From NCBI GenBank assembly GCA_937907245.1, contig CALCUM010000002.1, positions 558,001-622,000 on the forward strand: 64,000 nt of DNA, in the 5' to 3' direction. This document shows positions 62,223 to 64,000 of this stretch, piece by piece. The stretch comes from an uncultured Rhodobiaceae bacterium (GTDB taxonomy: Bacteria; Pseudomonadota; Alphaproteobacteria; RS24). Positions within the stretch are counted from its first letter, which is position 1. Each line of letters opens with the position of its first letter. Below the pieces are notes generated by a model, which was not told the DNA's origin, searched no databases, and worked only from the letters and a program-made list of their open reading frames with translations. The position numbers and the translations under genes are program-made.

Positions 62223-62270
62223 CTAACTTGCCAGAGCTTCTAAACCCTAGCTTGCCAAAGCTTCTAAACC
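62223..62270 (-). repeat. 24-bp in-frame tandem duplication at the acyl-CoA dehydrogenase 3' end
   Basis: Two 24-bp units, 62247-62270 and 62223-62246, differ at two positions. Each reads, on the minus strand, the last seven codons Gly-Leu-Glu-Ala-Leu-Ala-Ser followed by TAG. The second unit thus repeats the C-terminal peptide and its stop in frame after the true stop. Confidence 0.85.
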
Positions 62271-64000
62271 AATGTCTTCCAACATGGCATTGCCAGCCTT
62301 TACCGCATCCGAAAGACCGCCAACGGCCGACAGAAGGTTGTGCGCATAAAATTGTGCCGAGGCGGTTTTGCGTTGCGCAAAATTAGGTTCCACATCTCCC
62401 GTCGTCACACCATGGGCGCCACGTGCCAAATAATGACACCCAGCCACCAGACCAAACAAACGCAAATAAGGCGTCGCGCCAGCAAGCACATCGAGCGAGC
62501 CTTTTTGCGCCAATACCCAATCTGTCGTGTCTTGCAACACATCGATGGCGGCGCAAAGACGCTCAGCGATATCTACCAAAACCGGACTATTGGATTGACG
62601 GCATGTTTCTGCTGTCTCCCGCATTTCACCCATGTAATCAGCAACCACCGAGCCATTGCCAAGTGGCAATTTACGCCCGACTAAATCCATCGCTTGAATG
62701 CCATTGGTGCCTTCGTAAATCGTAAGGATGCGCGCATCGCGAACGTGCTGGGCCGCGCCTGTTTCTTCGACAAAGCCCATGCCGCCATGCACTTGCACCC
62801 CGATGGCCGCCACTTCATTGGCGATATCTGTGCTGAAGGCCTTCGAGATAGGGGTCAACAAATCATTTTTGGCCCGCGCCGCTTCATCGCCTGTGGATTC
62901 GGCGATATCGGCCATCACGCCGTTCTCATAGCAAATCGCGCGCGAGGCATCGGTCAACGCACGCATGGTTAGCAGCATGCGGCGCACATCTGGATGCTGG
63001 ATAATGGACACGGCGTCATTGTCGTCTTTGCCAGCCCCGGGCGCGCGGCCTTGCTTGCGGTCGAACGCATAAGCCAGCGCATGTTGCGTGGCGGCTTCAG
63101 CGACCCCTACCCCTTGTAGGCCCACGTGCAGGCGGGCATTGTTCATCATGGTGAACATGCAGGCCATGCCGCGATTTTCGGCACCGACCAACCAGCCGAT
63201 AGCCCCGTCGTTTTCGCCAAAGGCCATAACGCAGGTTGGGCTGGCGTGAATGCCAAGTTTATCTTCCAAGCCGATACATTTCACATCATTGCGATCGCCC
63301 AAGGAGCCATCGTCATTGACGAAGAATTTTGGCACAACAAAAAGCGAAATGCCTTTGGTGCCTTCAGGGGCGCCTGGCGTGCGCGCCAAAACCAGATGAA
63401 CAATATTGTCGACCATGTCGTGGTCGCCATAGGTAATGTAAATCTTCGTGCCGGTGATTTTATACGAACCATCACCTTGCGGTTCGGCTTTGGCGCGAAT
63501 ATTACCCACGTCGGAACCGGCATGCGGTTCGGTCAGGTTCATTGTTGCCGACCATTCGCCCGACACCACACGATGCAGATATTTTTCTTTCTGTTCGTCC
63601 GAGGCATGCGCCGCAAGCGCTTCCATGCCGCCGTTCGATAGCATGGGGCAAAGCTGAAACCCAATGTTGGAGTTCATCATCTCGGTAACCGCATTGGACA
63701 AAGACAAAGGCAAGCCTTGGCCGCCATACGCGCTTGGTGCCGCCAAAGTAGGCCAGCCGCCTTCCACATATTTTGTGTAGGCCTGCTTGAAGCTCTCTGG
63801 CACGTGAACGCCGTCGTCGGTCAATTGGCAGCCCTGTTGATCGCCGTCCCAGCTTGCAGGGGCAATAACATCATTGGCTAATTTCGCGGCTTCGCCCAGA
63901 ATCGCATCCAGCAAATCATCGGATAGGTCTTCAAATTTTCCGCTGTCGATTAGGCGTTGAAAGCCCGCCTCTTGCATGAGTGCGAATTGAATTTCTGTGG
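62247..64000 (-). CDS. Acyl-CoA dehydrogenase, 5' end beyond window
   Basis: The visible part, about 584 codons, belongs to the large acyl-CoA dehydrogenase group with a C-terminal extension. It oxidises acyl-CoA at C2-C3 with FAD. Motifs are MNLTEPHAGSDVG, GTKIYITYGDHDMV, VHGGMGFVEETGAAQHVRD and RILTIYEGTNGIQAMDL. An in-frame ATG at 63977 is probably not the start: TEIQFAL just before it matches the family N-terminus, and the frame is open to the edge. The 3' end carries a 24-bp in-frame duplication. This gene may work with the CaiB-like and phosphotransferase genes in branched or unusual acyl-CoA use. Confidence 0.92.
   Translation of the reverse strand, partial: TEIQFALMQEAGFQRLIDSGKFEDLSDDLLDAILGEAAKLANDVIAPASWDGDQQGCQLTDDGVHVPESFKQAYTKYVEGGWPTLAAPSAYGGQGLPLSLSNAVTEMMNSNIGFQLCPMLSNGGMEALAAHASDEQKEKYLHRVVSGEWSATMNLTEPHAGSDVGNIRAKAEPQGDGSYKITGTKIYITYGDHDMVDNIVHLVLARTPGAPEGTKGISLFVVPKFFVNDDGSLGDRNDVKCIGLEDKLGIHASPTCVMAFGENDGAIGWLVGAENRGMACMFTMMNNARLHVGLQGVGVAEAATQHALAYAFDRKQGRAPGAGKDDNDAVSIIQHPDVRRMLLTMRALTDASRAICYENGVMADIAESTGDEAARAKNDLLTPISKAFSTDIANEVAAIGVQVHGGMGFVEETGAAQHVRDARILTIYEGTNGIQAMDLVGRKLPLGNGSVVADYMGEMRETAETCRQSNSPVLVDIAERLCAAIDVLQDTTDWVLAQKGSLDVLAGATPYLRLFGLVAGCHYLARGAHGVTTGDVEPNFAQRKTASAQFYAHNLLSAVGGLSDAVKAGNAMLEDIGLEALAS

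Noticed and set aside
63975-63977. ATG as start of the acyl-CoA dehydrogenase
   Set aside because: Family-like TEIQFAL is in frame directly upstream and the frame is open to the window edge.

Overview
The window reads as chromosomal DNA of an alphaproteobacterium, probably a free-living marine-type heterotroph. The reasons are the fused ispDF gene, dusB-ntrB-ntrC and ntrY-ntrX-trkA in alphaproteobacterial style, hfq and mazG beside a D-amino-acid aminotransferase gene, a COQ10-type protein directly after lipA, and the rlpA-dacC-tmk-holB-metG run. I cannot place it to order from sequence alone. Coding density is high, and no insertion sequence, prophage, CRISPR array or rRNA operon was seen. 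One tRNA, Ser(UGA), is present.

Layout. 1-8.2 kb: an edge-truncated small secreted protein, ftsB, lipA, a COQ10-type gene, the leftward block ispDF-pgpA-pncC, then dusB-ntrB-ntrC. 8.2-27.3 kb is an accessory block. It holds a CaiB/AMACR-like gene; a leftward envelope-type run (papain-like hydrolase, hexapeptide acyltransferase, YejA-like binding protein) with hspQ upstream; an OYE-GST-thioesterase operon; a secreted DUF3604/PHP protein, a malyl-CoA-lyase-like protein and an MFS carrier; two nitroreductases; an outer-membrane-like protein framed by duplicated terminators and a candidate structured RNA; a decaying tandem lipoprotein family; and a copper amine oxidase. 27.3-33 kb: tRNA-Ser, rlpA, dacC, tmk, holB, metG. 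33-41.8 kb: ntrY-ntrX-trkA-trkH, dat, hfq and convergent mazG. 41.9-45.7 kb: a leftward three-gene locus encoding a type IV prepilin-like protein, an 860-residue Cys/Ser/Thr-rich secreted protein and a small secreted protein. 45.7-64 kb is mostly housekeeping: a PhnP-like MBL hydrolase, TatD, an SDR, a FrnE/DsbA-like protein, Mfd, SdhE, RecG, DUF502, a phosphotransferase with DUF6285, GlmS, GlmU and an edge-truncated acyl-CoA dehydrogenase.

How they work together. NtrBC and NtrYX are the two nitrogen-responsive two-component systems, and TrkA/TrkH form a potassium uptake system. RlpA, DacC, GlmU, GlmS and probably the 9.4-12.7 kb genes serve the cell envelope. Tmk, HolB, Mfd and RecG serve DNA replication and repair. 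The CaiB-like protein, acyl-CoA dehydrogenase, phosphotransferase, thioesterase and malyl-CoA-lyase-like protein suggest varied acyl-CoA and organic-acid catabolism.

Most unusual parts: the prepilin/giant-protein locus (41.9-45.7 kb); the structured intergenic element with mirrored terminator pairs (22.0-23.0 kb); the tandem lipoprotein family caught in three stages of decay (23.85-25.1 kb); two 3'-end tandem duplications, a 17-bp minisatellite after sdhE and a 24-bp in-frame duplication after the acyl-CoA dehydrogenase gene; and a perfect palindrome upstream of the OYE operon. Several gene neighbourhoods usual in the class are also broken up here.
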